NCBI RefSeq assembly: GCF_030674635.1
Contig: NZ_CP089978.1
Span: 1,364,001-1,428,000, forward strand
Length of the DNA stretch: 64,000 nt
Source of the DNA: Moraxella sp. ZY210820
GTDB lineage: Bacteria; Pseudomonadota; Gammaproteobacteria; Pseudomonadales; Moraxellaceae
Reading direction: 5' to 3'
Shown here: piece after piece, positions 7,606 through 18,031 of the stretch
How the letters are laid out: each line of letters starts with the position of its first letter
Position numbering within the stretch: the first letter of the stretch is position 1
The notes under the pieces: model-generated
What the model was told of the DNA's origin: nothing
What the model saw: only the letters and a program-made list of their open reading frames with translations
Databases searched by the model: none
Translations under genes and position numbers: made by a program

Positions 7606-10254
7606 GTGAGTACTCGTTTTATGACTTCTGCTGATATTCGAGAAGCCTTTTTATCTTTTTTTGAAAGCAAAGGACACCAGCGTGTTCAATCGAGTTCTCT
7701 CGTGCCAGCCAATGACCCGACTTTGCTATTTACCAATGCAGGTATGAACCAATTTAAGGACTGCTTTTTGGGCTTGGATAAACGTCCATACAAACGTGCA
7801 ACGACTTCACAAAAATGTGTGCGTGCAGGCGGTAAACACAACGATTTAGATAATGTGGGCTACACAGCTCGTCATCACACCTTCTTTGAAATGTTAGGAA
7901 ATTTCTCATTTGGTGATTATTTTAAACGTGATGCCTTACGTTTTGCGTGGGAATTTTTAACATCTGCTGATAAAGGTTTAGGTTTAGAGCCAGCACGTTT
8001 ATATGTGACGGTTTATCATACTGATGATGAAGCCTATGATATTTGGCATCAAGAAATTGGTTTGCCAGAAAGCCATATTATTCGTATTGGTGATAAAGGC
8101 GAAAAATACGAATCAGATAATTTCTGGGCAATGGGTGATACTGGACCATGTGGACCTTGTTCGGAAATTTTCTATGACCATGGCGACCATATTTGGGGTG
8201 GTTTACCGGGTACACCTGAAGAAGATGGCGACCGCTTTGTCGAAATTTGGAACAACGTCTTTATGCAATTTAACCGTACTGCTGATGGCGTATTGCACCC
8301 ACTTCCTGCACCATCAGTCGATACAGGCATGGGCTTAGAGCGTGTTTCTGCGGTCATGCAATCAATGAATTCTAATTATGATACTGATATTTTCCAACAC
8401 TTATTAAAAGCAGCAGGACAAATCGTAGGTACAGATAATCTTGACCAAGCATCATTGCGTGTGATTGCTGACCATGCACGTTCTTGCTGTTTCTTAATTG
8501 CTGATGGTGTAAATCCATCAAATGAAGGACGTGGTTATGTACTCCGCCGTATCATTCGCCGTGCAGTGCGTCATGGTTATAAATTAGGCATTAAAGAAAC
8601 TTTCTTCTATAAAATGCTTGCACCACTTGCAGAAGTGATGGGACAAGCTTATCCAGAACTCAACACAGAAAAAGAGCGTATTATTAATGCGTTAATCAAA
8701 GAAGAAGAACAATTTGCGAAAACCCTTGAACAAGGTATGAAATTACTTGAACAAGAATTAGCAGAATTAAAAGGTAATGTGATTGCAGGTGAAGTTGTAT
8801 TTAAATTGTACGATACTTACGGTTTCCCTGCCGATTTAACAGCTGATATTGCTCGTGAACGTGATTTAAGCATTGATGAAGCTGGTTTTGAACGTGAAAT
8901 GAATGCTCAACGCCAACGTGCGAGAGAAGCAGGTAAATTTGCGATTGATTATAATAGCATCGTCAAAGTCGATAGCGTTACCCAATTTAATGGCTACACA
9001 GCAACGCAAGGTCAAGGCAATATCATTGCTATTTACAAAGATGGTGAACAAGTTGATCGTATCAATGAAGGCGATGAAGCCCTGATTATTTTAGATCAAA
9101 CGCCATTTTATGCGGAAAGTGGCGGTCAAGTTGGCGACACAGGTACACTTAAAAATGAGACAGGTATTTTTGAAGTACATGATACCAAAAAATCAGGCTC
9201 TGCTTTTGTTCATCAAGGGATTGTAACTGTTGGCACATTATCTGTACAACAAAATATCAATGCACAAGTACAAACTGAATTACGTCATGCAATTATGCGT
9301 AACCATTCAGCAACACATTTATTACACGCTGCTCTACGTCAAATTTTAGGTACACACGTTCAACAAAAAGGCTCTTTAGTAGCGAGTGATATTTTACGTT
9401 TTGACTTTTCACATGGCGAAGCAGTGAGTTTTGAACAGCTTGATGAAATTGAGCGTTTAGTGAATGCTGAAATTATGGCAAATAGCCCTGTTGTAACTGA
9501 AATTTTAGATATTGAAACGGCTAAAACCAAAGGTGCAATGATGTTATTCGGTGAAAAATATGGCGAAGTTGTACGTGTTTTAACGATGGGTACAGTGAAA
9601 GATGACCGTGCATTCTCGATTGAGTTGTGTGGTGGTATTCACGTTGGTTATACGGGCGAAATTGGTTTATTCAAATTTATTTCTGAAGGTGGTATTGCAT
9701 CGGGGGTACGCCGTGTAGAAGCCGTTACTGGTTTGCGTGCGATTGAAGCAATGCAACAGCAAGAACAAACCATTCGCCAAGTAGATAGTATCTTAAAAGC
9801 ACAGAAAAACCAAACGGTTGAAAAAGTTCAAGCAACTGTTAATCAAACTATTACATTGCAAAAACAAATTGAGCAACTCAATCAGAAATTGGCGAATTTC
9901 CAAGCAACTGAATTACTAAATCAAGTACAAGAGATTGCAGGACGCAAAACGCTAATTGCAACAGTACAAAATGTTGATGCAGGTAGTTTACGTCATTTGC
10001 ATGACAGCGTAAAATCAAAACTTGGTAATGCGGTGATTGTGCTTGCAGGTATCGATGGCGATAAAGTGAGCTTAATCTCTTCTGTGGCAAAAGAACATCA
10101 TCAAGTACTGAAAGCGGGCGATATTATCAAACATTTAGCATCTGAGTTGGGCGGTAAAGGTGGCGGTAAGCCTGATTTAGCACAAGGTGGAGCGACTATA
10201 ACGCCTAACTTTGATGATGTGATGAATGGTTTAGCTGGTTGGTTGAATAAATAA
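7606..10254 (+). CDS. alaS: Alanyl-tRNA synthetase
   Basis: A class II synthetase that charges tRNA-Ala and hydrolyses mischarged Ser/Gly-tRNA-Ala. I choose GTG at 7606 because GGAG at 7593-7596 lies 9 nt upstream; this gives [15 protein letters not shown] and 882 residues. The ATG at 7621 is the common family start but has no ribosome-binding site of its own. Catalytic motifs appear in order: [15 protein letters not shown], the class II core [13 protein letters not shown], and GMGLERV. The editing domain has [11 protein letters not shown] and the zinc-site CGGIHV, and the C-Ala domain has the glycine-rich [14 protein letters not shown]. It stands alone behind its own promoter and terminator. 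Confidence 0.96.
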   Translation: MSTRFMTSADIREAFLSFFESKGHQRVQSSSLVPANDPTLLFTNAGMNQFKDCFLGLDKRPYKRATTSQKCVRAGGKHNDLDNVGYTARHHTFFEMLGNFSFGDYFKRDALRFAWEFLTSADKGLGLEPARLYVTVYHTDDEAYDIWHQEIGLPESHIIRIGDKGEKYESDNFWAMGDTGPCGPCSEIFYDHGDHIWGGLPGTPEEDGDRFVEIWNNVFMQFNRTADGVLHPLPAPSVDTGMGLERVSAVMQSMNSNYDTDIFQHLLKAAGQIVGTDNLDQASLRVIADHARSCCFLIADGVNPSNEGRGYVLRRIIRRAVRHGYKLGIKETFFYKMLAPLAEVMGQAYPELNTEKERIINALIKEEEQFAKTLEQGMKLLEQELAELKGNVIAGEVVFKLYDTYGFPADLTADIARERDLSIDEAGFEREMNAQRQRAREAGKFAIDYNSIVKVDSVTQFNGYTATQGQGNIIAIYKDGEQVDRINEGDEALIILDQTPFYAESGGQVGDTGTLKNETGIFEVHDTKKSGSAFVHQGIVTVGTLSVQQNINAQVQTELRHAIMRNHSATHLLHAALRQILGTHVQQKGSLVASDILRFDFSHGEAVSFEQLDEIERLVNAEIMANSPVVTEILDIETAKTKGAMMLFGEKYGEVVRVLTMGTVKDDRAFSIELCGGIHVGYTGEIGLFKFISEGGIASGVRRVEAVTGLRAIEAMQQQEQTIRQVDSILKAQKNQTVEKVQATVNQTITLQKQIEQLNQKLANFQATELLNQVQEIAGRKTLIATVQNVDAGSLRHLHDSVKSKLGNAVIVLAGIDGDKVSLISSVAKEHHQVLKAGDIIKHLASELGGKGGGKPDLAQGGATITPNFDDVMNGLAGWLNK

Positions 10255-10285
10255 GCTAAAATAAACCATTTTTATACTATCAAAT

Positions 10286-10357
10286 AAGCAAGTTGGATAT
10301 TTGATATATAGTGTTATTTATATAGCTTACTATAACAAATGTCTGACTTGCTTTTTT
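10286..10357 (+). terminator. Possible long-loop terminator of alaS
   Basis: AAGCAAGT (10286-10293) pairs with ACTTGCTT (10346-10353), followed by further Ts. The 52-nt loop is long, so termination is plausible but not certain. Confidence 0.5.
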
Positions 10358-10375
10358 AGTTTAGAGTAAGTTGTT

Positions 10376-10528
10376 ATGAATAAAAAAACATTATATTACA
10401 TAACTTCAGGTTTAGGATTCTTTCTCTTAGGAGCGAGCTTTGGATTTGAGTCTAATCTTAATATATGGATATTTTGTATTGGATTTGTTTTAATGCTTAT
10501 TTCATTTTTGCTTAATAATTCTAATTAA
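10376..10528 (+). CDS. Small membrane protein (50 aa), unknown
   Basis: A 51-codon frame that starts MNKKTLYYITSGLGFFLLGA and ends in LLNNSN. It encodes two hydrophobic segments (about residues 8-24 and 30-46) joined by a short loop with FESN, typical of a helical hairpin in the inner membrane. GAG at 10364-10366 could serve as ribosome-binding site. It lies between the alaS terminator and the first copy of the duplicated leader. No family is recognised. The codon pattern and topology are protein-like, but a chance frame cannot be excluded. Confidence 0.5.
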   Translation: MNKKTLYYITSGLGFFLLGASFGFESNLNIWIFCIGFVLMLISFLLNNSN

Positions 10529-10537
10529 GCCGTTTAA

Positions 10538-10682
10538 TATTATCATAGGATAAATCAATCATGAAATTTAATCATAAAATAGATGTCGATATTTTTTGAT
10601 AATGCAAATCATTGCAATCAAAACCAATTTATATTAACATAATTTTTACTTGATGATTTAAATTAATGGAAACTTTAAATGA
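10538..10682 (+). repeat. Duplicated leader, copy 1, with Fur-box-like site
   Basis: About 145 bp directly before the 162-aa gene, and very similar to 11228-11373 before the next gene. Inside is GATAATGCAAATCATTGCA (10598-10616), which matches the 19-bp Fur consensus at about 14 positions. The duplication covers the upstream region up to the start codon but not the coding region. Confidence 0.7.
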
Positions 10683-11167
10683 AAAAATATGAATACAAAT
10701 TCCCTTCTGCTATTGGCTATATCACCTTTATTATATTTAGCTTAATGGCTTGGAGTAGCTTGAGCAAAGCACCTCATTATAGCGGTACAATACATATCAA
10801 GCACTTAATTCGTTTTTCACCTGAAACTTCGTATTATATTTGGTGGGGAATGTCATTTTTCTTTTTAGCCTGTGCATTATTTGGTTTGTATATCATTATT
10901 CAATCTTTTCAATTAAAACAACGTTTTATTATGATTAATGAAAATCAGATTTCTTTACCTAAACGTCCTATTTCAAACACGATATTAAATATTCCATTTC
11001 GCTCAATTAACAAAATTAAATTTTACCAAACATCTGGTATTAAACAAGTTGTTTTATTTACTGAACATGAAGGTAAAGTCATATTTACGAATAAAAATCT
11101 AAAATCGAAGGCTGATTTTGATGAAATTTGTGTAATCTTGCAGGAAAAGTTTAATACAAGAAAGTAG
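10679..11167 (+). CDS. Membrane protein with two TM helices and a PH-like C-terminal half, unknown
   Basis: This 162-residue protein has a first hydrophobic helix at about residues 13-25, a 30-residue periplasmic loop and a second helix at about 53-75. A cytosolic beta-rich part follows (FIMINENQISLP, ILNIPFRSINKIKF, KQVVLFTEHEGKVIFTN), resembling bacterial PH/DUF304-type proteins. No catalytic motif is visible. The leader before it carries a Fur-box-like site and is duplicated in front of the next gene, suggesting shared iron-dependent control. The product is not recognised by name. Confidence 0.6.
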   Translation: MKKYEYKFPSAIGYITFIIFSLMAWSSLSKAPHYSGTIHIKHLIRFSPETSYYIWWGMSFFFLACALFGLYIIIQSFQLKQRFIMINENQISLPKRPISNTILNIPFRSINKIKFYQTSGIKQVVLFTEHEGKVIFTNKNLKSKADFDEICVILQEKFNTRK

Positions 11168-11227
11168 AATGCGTATCATGTATCTTTTACAAATTTACAT
11201 CTCACATATCAAATAAATTTAAAGTAG

Positions 11228-11373
11228 ATATTATCATAAGATAAGTAGCTTATGAAATTTAATCATAAAATAAATGTCTATATTTTATGATAATGCAAAT
11301 CATGGCTATCAAAAACCAATTTATATTAACATCATTTTTACTTGGCAATATCATTTAATGGAAATGTAAAATG
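11228..11373 (+). repeat. Duplicated leader, copy 2, with Fur-box-like site
   Basis: A second copy of the 145-bp leader, with GATAATGCAAATCATGGCT at 11289-11307 as the Fur-box-like site. It runs into the start codon of the 139-aa gene. The two copies differ by scattered substitutions, so the duplication is not recent. Confidence 0.7.
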
Positions 11374-11790
11374 AAAAGTCATCAATTTTCACACTCAAAA
11401 ATCATATTATTAATCATTAGCTTATGCTCAATCAGTTTAAGCCACGCAGGTACATACTACCGCCTAACCATCCCTACACAATCAGGCAGTTACTGTGAAA
11501 CTATGCCATTTTATTTTGTTGATGAAGGCGACACCACACAACCATTTGTCCCAATTACCGTCAATCAAGCTGTAAAAATTAGCTTTACCAATCCGTACTT
11601 TTGGTTTTGGTCAAAACCTGTGTCAGGCATGGCGATATTTTCCCCAAAAGGCTTAGTCAAACCCATCAAACAAACAGAAAAAGAATATCAATATCAACTC
11701 ACACCACTCAAAGCAGGCGAAGTTTATCATTTGCGTGGCACATTAAAATCGCCTAGCGATGCGTTTAAAATTTGCGTTACACCACTTTAA
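11371..11790 (+). CDS. Secreted/periplasmic protein, unknown
   Basis: A 139-residue protein with a signal peptide (basic start MKSHQFSHSK, hydrophobic core, cleavage after SLSHA at about residue 26). The mature part is short and beta-rich, with cysteines in SYCETMPF and at the C-terminus (FKICVTPL) that could form a disulfide. The frame opens at the end of the second copy of the duplicated, Fur-box-bearing leader, so co-regulation with the 10679 gene is likely. No conserved family is recognised. A periplasmic or surface role under iron limitation is inference only. Confidence 0.6.
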   Translation: MKSHQFSHSKIILLIISLCSISLSHAGTYYRLTIPTQSGSYCETMPFYFVDEGDTTQPFVPITVNQAVKISFTNPYFWFWSKPVSGMAIFSPKGLVKPIKQTEKEYQYQLTPLKAGEVYHLRGTLKSPSDAFKICVTPL

Positions 11791-11911
11791 AACTTGTAAA
11801 TGGTGCTGTTACTATAACCCCCAAAATGGTATCTACACTTTCATTACAACCAACAAAAGGCATAACAGTTTCCCATTATACCTTTTAGATTTAGCTCATA
11901 TTTAGCGAAAA

Positions 11912-14071
11912 TTAGTCGCCTTTATAGCCTTTTAATTTTAAACGTGCTGCGTGCAACAACGGTTCAGTATAACCAGATGGTTGCTCTGCACCTTTAAAAA
12001 TTAAATCACACGCTGCTTGGAAGGCGATACCATCATATTTTGGTGCCATTGGCGTATATAATGGGTCGTCAGCATTTTGTGCATCAACCACTTTTGCCAT
12101 ACGCTCAAGCACTTCTTGCACCTGCTCTTTGGTTACAATACCATGACGTAACCAGTTTGCAACGTGCTGTGAAGAAATACGCAAAGTCGCACGGTCTTCC
12201 ATCAAGCCTACATTGTTGATGTCTGGTACTTTTGAACAGCCCACGCCCAAATCAACCCAACGTACCACATAGCCTAAAATACCTTGACAGTTATTTTCAA
12301 GTTCTTTGGTGATTGCTTCAGCAGACCAATTGGTTTCTTTTGCCAATGGTGGTGTTAATAAATCATCAAGTGATTTTGCTTGTGTTGCCAATAACTCTTG
12401 CTGACGGTTTGCCACATTGCATTTATGATAATGAATTGCGTGAATGACTGCACCAGATGGCGATGGTACCCATGCACAGCTTGCACCTGCTTGTGGGTGT
12501 TCAATCTTCGTACGATACATATCCGCTAATTCGTCTGGTTTTGGCCACATACCTTTACCGATTTGAGCCTTACCACGCAAGCCTGTTTGTAAGCCAATCA
12601 TCACGTTACGGTTTTCATAAGCATCAAACCAAATTTGACCTTTGACTTCACCTTTACGCACAAATGGACCAGCTTCCATCAAGGTATGGATTTCATCACC
12701 TGTTCTGTCCATAAAGCCAGTATTGATGAAAATTGTACGGTCTTTCGCTTGAGCAATACATGCTTTTAAGTTTGCAGATGTACGGCGTTCTTCGTCCATA
12801 ATACCAATTTTTAAGCATTTTGCAGGTAAACTTAAAGCCTGTTCTACACGAGTGAATAATTCTACCGCAAATGCCACTTCTTCAGGACCATGCATTTTTG
12901 GTTTAACAATATACATTGAACCTGTACGAGAGTTGCGTAAAGTATTCTGACCTTTTAAATCCACAATCGTCAATAATGGCGTAATCAATGCATCCATGAT
13001 GCCTTCGTAAATTTCTTTACCATCAACCAAAATGGCTGGGTTCGTCATCAAATGACCCACATTACGCAATAACATCAATGAACGACCATGTAGTGTCGCT
13101 TTATTGCCCGTTAAATCAGTAAATTCACGGTCTTTATTTAAGCTACGGACAATGGTTTTGCCATTCTTTTCAACATTTTCTTGTAAGTCGCCTTTCATCA
13201 AGCCAAGCCAGTTACGATAACCTTCAACTTTCTCTTCCGCATCAACTGCTGCAACAGAATCTTCTAAGTCTTGAATCGTTGTTACCGCTGCTTCAAGTAC
13301 AACATCTTTTACGCCAGCTTTATCTGTTTTACCGATTGGGCTATTGGCATCGATTTCGATAACAACGTGTAATCCATTATTTTTTAAGATAATTTCTGAT
13401 GGATTTGCTGTATCGCCATTATAACCTACAAGCTGTTGTGTATTTTTTAAAGTTGAATTTTGACCATTTACAACCGCAATTAAGGCATTATTTTCAATAG
13501 CATATTTTTCGACATCAGCATGAGAGCCTTGTGTTAATGGGAAAGTTTCATCTAAGAAATTTTTAGCAAATGCAATAACTTTTTCACCACGCACAGGGTT
13601 ATAACCTTTGCCTTTTTCTGCTCCGTCTGTTTCTGGAATCACGTCAAAACCGTACAAGGCATCGTACAATGAACCCCAACGAGCATTAGCAGCGTTTAAG
13701 CAATAACGTGCATTACGCACTGGCACAACCAATTGAGCACCAGCGATGGTTGCAATTTCATCATCAACATTTTCAGTGGTGATTTGGAAATCTTCAACTT
13801 CTGGCACTAAATAACCAATTTCAGTTAAAAATGCTTTATATGCACCAAGTTCAAATGTATTGTTACGATGCCATTCATCCAGTTTTGCTTGAATTTCATC
13901 ACGCTTTTGTAAAAGTGCTGTATTTTTTGGGCTAAGGTCTAAAACGACTTGTTCAAAATTTTTCCAATAGGTTGCACTATCGATACCTGCCACTGGCAAG
14001 GCTTCTTGTTCAATAAAATCATACAATTCTTTGGCAATCGCAAGTTTGCCTTGTTGGATACGTTCAGTCAT
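11912..14071 (-). CDS. glcB: Malate synthase G
   Basis: The enzyme condenses glyoxylate with acetyl-CoA to malate, the second step of the glyoxylate shunt, in the cytosol. The 719-residue length is that of the monomeric G isoform. Landmarks include [16 protein letters not shown], the active-site region [32 protein letters not shown] (Arg and Glu of the metal site), [14 protein letters not shown], and the C-terminal acid region [16 protein letters not shown]. The N-terminus [20 protein letters not shown] is typical. No isocitrate lyase is visible nearby. It is flanked by the small iron-type genes and greA. Confidence 0.96.
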   Translation of the reverse strand: MTERIQQGKLAIAKELYDFIEQEALPVAGIDSATYWKNFEQVVLDLSPKNTALLQKRDEIQAKLDEWHRNNTFELGAYKAFLTEIGYLVPEVEDFQITTENVDDEIATIAGAQLVVPVRNARYCLNAANARWGSLYDALYGFDVIPETDGAEKGKGYNPVRGEKVIAFAKNFLDETFPLTQGSHADVEKYAIENNALIAVVNGQNSTLKNTQQLVGYNGDTANPSEIILKNNGLHVVIEIDANSPIGKTDKAGVKDVVLEAAVTTIQDLEDSVAAVDAEEKVEGYRNWLGLMKGDLQENVEKNGKTIVRSLNKDREFTDLTGNKATLHGRSLMLLRNVGHLMTNPAILVDGKEIYEGIMDALITPLLTIVDLKGQNTLRNSRTGSMYIVKPKMHGPEEVAFAVELFTRVEQALSLPAKCLKIGIMDEERRTSANLKACIAQAKDRTIFINTGFMDRTGDEIHTLMEAGPFVRKGEVKGQIWFDAYENRNVMIGLQTGLRGKAQIGKGMWPKPDELADMYRTKIEHPQAGASCAWVPSPSGAVIHAIHYHKCNVANRQQELLATQAKSLDDLLTPPLAKETNWSAEAITKELENNCQGILGYVVRWVDLGVGCSKVPDINNVGLMEDRATLRISSQHVANWLRHGIVTKEQVQEVLERMAKVVDAQNADDPLYTPMAPKYDGIAFQAACDLIFKGAEQPSGYTEPLLHAARLKLKGYKGD

Positions 14072-14257
14072 ATCTAGTCCTATAAAAATTAACCGATGGA
14101 ATAAAACCTTAGTATAACAAGTTATGATGATTTATCTAGTATAATAAATTGAAAAAATGGTAAATATTCATCATGATAATTTATTATTTTTTATATAAAA
14201 ATCAAATAATTAAACAAACAATCCAATATATTTTCTTATTTTATAAGACTAAAGTTA

Positions 14258-14288
14258 TAAAAAACGAGCTATGAAATCATAACTCGTT
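14258..14288 (-). terminator. Intrinsic terminator of greA
   Basis: AACGAGCTATGA (14263-14274) pairs with TCATAACTCGTT (14277-14288), 11 of 12 positions. On the minus strand it is followed by a T-run, and it lies 33 nt after the greA stop. Confidence 0.8.
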
Positions 14289-14321
14289 ATGTTTATTTGA
14301 ATATGAATCGTACAACTATCA

Positions 14322-14798
14322 TTACAAATATTGCACTTGTACAATTTCAAATTCAACTTCGCCTTGCGGTGTCATGATTTTTGCTTCATCGCCTTCATTC
14401 TTACCAATCAAGCCACGAGCAATTGGTGAATTTACCGAAATTTTATTTTGCTTATAATCTGCCTCATCATCACCGACAATCTTATAAGTTACTTGCTCTT
14501 CGGTATCTAAATTTTCGATGGTTACGGTTACCCCAAACACTACACGCCCATCTTGTGGCAAAGTATGTACATCAATCACTTGAGCAGCACCTAATTTACC
14601 CTCAATGTCTTGAATACGACCTTCACAAAAACCTTGTTGTTCACGAGCTGCATGATATTCTGCATTTTCTTTTAAATCGCCATGTTCACGAGCTTCAGCA
14701 ATCGCTTCGGTAATGCGTGGTCTTTCTACCGTTTTAAGATGCTGTAATTCTTTCTCTAAAGCGATTTTACCTTCAGGGGTCATTGGATAACGTTGCAT
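14322..14798 (-). CDS. greA: Transcription elongation factor GreA
   Basis: GreA binds the RNA polymerase secondary channel and stimulates cleavage of backtracked RNA. The start at 14798 ([10 protein letters not shown]) has a perfect AAGGAG 6 nt upstream and gives the standard 158 residues. The N-terminal coiled coil carries the acidic tip in [20 protein letters not shown]. The C-terminal FKBP-like domain ends in [17 protein letters not shown] and the usual [10 protein letters not shown]. In many gammaproteobacteria greA follows carB, but here it is alone, with its own terminator. Confidence 0.96.
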   Translation of the reverse strand: MQRYPMTPEGKIALEKELQHLKTVERPRITEAIAEAREHGDLKENAEYHAAREQQGFCEGRIQDIEGKLGAAQVIDVHTLPQDGRVVFGVTVTIENLDTEEQVTYKIVGDDEADYKQNKISVNSPIARGLIGKNEGDEAKIMTPQGEVEFEIVQVQYL

Positions 14799-15054
14799 AT
14801 TTTTCTCCTTAAAAAATAAAAGAAAACCCAAACCGCATAAAGTTTACACGATTTAGGTTAGGATATTAAGCTATTATGAATAGTATAGCGTATTTTTTTT
14901 AATGTTGATAGTATTATCCCATAAAAATACACATACTCATATCATGTTTAAATCAATTTTATAACCAATTGATAATATTTAAATTATCTATGAATAGAAG
15001 CAAGGGTCATTCTCCTAACATAAATTAATTTAAATCATTATCATATTTTAATCA

Positions 15055-17865
15055 TCATTTGATTTTCCCATTTAGCGATTTAACCTTAGATTTTGGCATT
15101 TCTACAGGCTGACCATATTGATCTGCCATGACTTCAATCATTTGATTTAATTGAAAATATTTTTTCGCCACACGATTAACGTCAGCTTTAGTAACTTGTG
15201 CAATTTTATTATCCCGTTCTAGGCGACTTTGCATATTTCGCTTTAAATCTTGTTGAGCAACCAACATCGAATGCACACGTTTATCATCTTTCATTGCTGT
15301 AGCTCTTGATTTCAACAAATGTGCCTTACCCGCTTCAACTTCTTGCTCAGTTACCCCTTTATCCAATATATCATTGATGGTTTTATGAATCGCTTGACTG
15401 ACTTGCTCCGCTAATTCAGGTTTATAATTGGCAGAAACCGACCAACTACCACTTGAATTTACGCTACTTAAATTTAAATCATGATTAAAACCATACACTA
15501 AGTTATTGGTTTCACGCAACTCTTTACCTAAACGTGATGACAATTGCGAACCACCTAAAATATGACTTAAAATTAATAATGGCATCGCATCCTCATCTTC
15601 AATACCTACAGGAATCGTTAAATAAGATTGATACGAACCAAATTCACGTTGTTCGGCTAAAGCATGAATTTTTTGTGATTGATATTGCTGATAAGGAATC
15701 ACCGCACGTTGATAAGGCTGTTTTGTTTTCCATTTTGCCAATTGTTTTTGCAATACTTTTTGTGTTTGTGCGACATCAAATTGCCCTGTAATAGTTAAAT
15801 GTGCATGATTCATAGCAAAATAATCAGCATAAAATTGCTTTAATTGTTCATTAGTTACGGTATTTAACTGTGCTTTTGCCACTTCAGGCTCAAAATGATA
15901 AAACAAATCACCTTGTGGATAAATTTCTGTTACACGGTCTAACACTAAATTCGACACTACGCTCGGCTCGGTATAAGGACGTTCTAAATCCGCCAATGCT
16001 GTGCTTTTATTCACTTCAAAATCTTCAAGATTGAATGCAGGTTGTTTTAACATCTCAAGTACAAATGCTAAATATTCAGCAAAATGTTGCTGATCTGATG
16101 TAATTTGAATAGTCAGTTTATTCCCCGATACTTTTGCATGGGCAGAACCATTTAATTCTAAATTTTTATCCACGACTTGTTGTAGATTATGTGTTTTTGA
16201 ACCACGCAACAACTGACTCGCCATACTTGCTAACACTTCAGCTTTACCATGTAATGATGCATGTGTACCCAAACCAACCGTTAATGTCGCATAAACTTTA
16301 TTATCCTTAAGTTCAGTCGGATAAAAGGTATAACGTAAACCATTTTTGAATTGTCCAAAAATTAATTTAGGCGTTACCGTATCAATACTATTTTTAGATT
16401 CAGCTAAATAATGCTTTTGCTCATCAAGATAAGTTTGCACATCTTTTAACGGTTCAGCCACTTCTTCAACTTGCGTCGATTTTAACTGCTGTGTGCTAGT
16501 TTGCTTTTGCTGTGCTTGCTTCAATGCTTCGGGCGTTGGCTCTATATCAATCACAATACGTTTTTGTGCGTCAAAAAATTTCTGATAAGTCTTATTTACA
16601 TCTTTCGCTTGTAATTTTTCTAACTCTGCCACATCATCAAAATACGCTAACCAACCTTTATCACTCGAAACTACATATTGCATCAGCATACTACCAAAAG
16701 CAACTGCATCATTTTCAACCGTTTGTAAAGCATTGCGAGTTGCTAAACGTACACGTTTTACGTCATCTTCTAAAATATCCCCACCTTGCTCAATTTGTGT
16801 AATTAAAGTTTTTTCAATATGATTGCGGTCATGTTGTGGTGCATAACTCGCTCCAATCATCACAAAATTATAATATTTATCACTATCGCTATGACCACCC
16901 ACGCTAGTCGCTTGCTTATTTTTCACTAAAGATTGATATAAACGACCACTTGGCTCCATACTCAATAAAGTACCTGCCACACTTAATTGATTTTGAATTT
17001 TGGTATCGCCAGCACCTAAATAACCAATCATGGTTACATAATCACTCCCCTTTTGTACCTTAAAATGACGATTTTTTAAATTTTCAAATTTAAATTCAGG
17101 TACTTGTGTACTCGCACGCACAGGAAAACTTTTGGCAGGTTGAATTGATGAAAATTGTTGTTCAATTTGTTTTAAAGTCGCTTGTTTATCAAACTTACCT
17201 GTGATGATAATTGCCGCATTATTCGGTTTATACCATGTTTTATAGAACTGCTGTAATTCATTTAAACTAATCGATTTTAACTCTTCTAAATCACCAATCG
17301 GTGCACGTCCTAAACTTTGATTGCCGTATAACTCCTTAAAAATTTGGTCACGCACCACTGAACCCGGTTGATCTAAACGAATTTCTCGTTCTCGTTTAAC
17401 AATTTCAATTTCATTCGGTACATGTTGCATTTTTATTACGCTTTTATCCATGCGTTCTGCTTCCAAATGAAGTAATTCATTAATATTATTTTGGTCGGCA
17501 GGTAAGACATTAATATAACTCGTAAAATGAAAACTCGTCATCGCATTCGTCATTAAAGTATGTTGGTCTAAACGACGTTGAAATTCTTCATCAGGCACAT
17601 TTTGTGTACCCTTGAATAATAGATGTTCCAATAAATGTGCTAAACCACCTTTCCCTTTAGGGTCATCTAATGAACCTGTGAAATAAACTGTATTCATATA
17701 GACTTTACTTTCTTTTTCATTTGGCGATAAAATGACCTTTAATCCATTATCTAATTGATATTCTTCGATATTACGTTCACTTTGTACTAAAGTCGGTGCA
17801 GCCCATGTACTACCGCTCACGGCTAATACGCATAATGCTAATTTTAAACGTTTAAATTTTAACAT
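15055..17865 (-). CDS. Periplasmic M16 (pitrilysin-type) zinc peptidase, two-domain
   Basis: A 936-residue exported protease with a signal peptide cleaved near STWAA (about residue 23). The inverted zinc motif HxxEH is HLLEH at residues 77-81, in the family context GKGGLAHLLEHLLFKGT. A second M16 half begins near residue 480 (KLIFGQFKNGLRYTFYP) and lacks the zinc motif. This active-plus-inactive domain pair is usual for full-length M16 enzymes that degrade small peptides in a closed chamber. The gene is single, between greA and the MATE exporter, and reads away from the latter. Confidence 0.9.
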   Translation of the reverse strand: MLKFKRLKLALCVLAVSGSTWAAPTLVQSERNIEEYQLDNGLKVILSPNEKESKVYMNTVYFTGSLDDPKGKGGLAHLLEHLLFKGTQNVPDEEFQRRLDQHTLMTNAMTSFHFTSYINVLPADQNNINELLHLEAERMDKSVIKMQHVPNEIEIVKREREIRLDQPGSVVRDQIFKELYGNQSLGRAPIGDLEELKSISLNELQQFYKTWYKPNNAAIIITGKFDKQATLKQIEQQFSSIQPAKSFPVRASTQVPEFKFENLKNRHFKVQKGSDYVTMIGYLGAGDTKIQNQLSVAGTLLSMEPSGRLYQSLVKNKQATSVGGHSDSDKYYNFVMIGASYAPQHDRNHIEKTLITQIEQGGDILEDDVKRVRLATRNALQTVENDAVAFGSMLMQYVVSSDKGWLAYFDDVAELEKLQAKDVNKTYQKFFDAQKRIVIDIEPTPEALKQAQQKQTSTQQLKSTQVEEVAEPLKDVQTYLDEQKHYLAESKNSIDTVTPKLIFGQFKNGLRYTFYPTELKDNKVYATLTVGLGTHASLHGKAEVLASMASQLLRGSKTHNLQQVVDKNLELNGSAHAKVSGNKLTIQITSDQQHFAEYLAFVLEMLKQPAFNLEDFEVNKSTALADLERPYTEPSVVSNLVLDRVTEIYPQGDLFYHFEPEVAKAQLNTVTNEQLKQFYADYFAMNHAHLTITGQFDVAQTQKVLQKQLAKWKTKQPYQRAVIPYQQYQSQKIHALAEQREFGSYQSYLTIPVGIEDEDAMPLLILSHILGGSQLSSRLGKELRETNNLVYGFNHDLNLSSVNSSGSWSVSANYKPELAEQVSQAIHKTINDILDKGVTEQEVEAGKAHLLKSRATAMKDDKRVHSMLVAQQDLKRNMQSRLERDNKIAQVTKADVNRVAKKYFQLNQMIEVMADQYGQPVEMPKSKVKSLNGKIK

Positions 17866-18031
17866 ACTTAAATCCTATCATAAAAAGTTAATCTATTTTA
17901 GTCTAACATAATCTAAATGAGAATAATACTTATATTAACTTATTGATAATTCATTTTCTACATATTTCTACAATATTCATCCGCCCTATTTTATGTTATG
18001 CTATTTTATTTCAAAATATTTGCATTACGAT

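Noticed and set aside
10561..10600. A 12-codon frame (MKFNHKIDVDIF and, in the other copy near 11251, MKFNHKINVYIL) in both duplicated leaders, suggesting a leader peptide.
   Set aside because: The few differences between copies mostly change amino acids, and neither has a good ribosome-binding site. It is explained by duplication of non-coding leader DNA.
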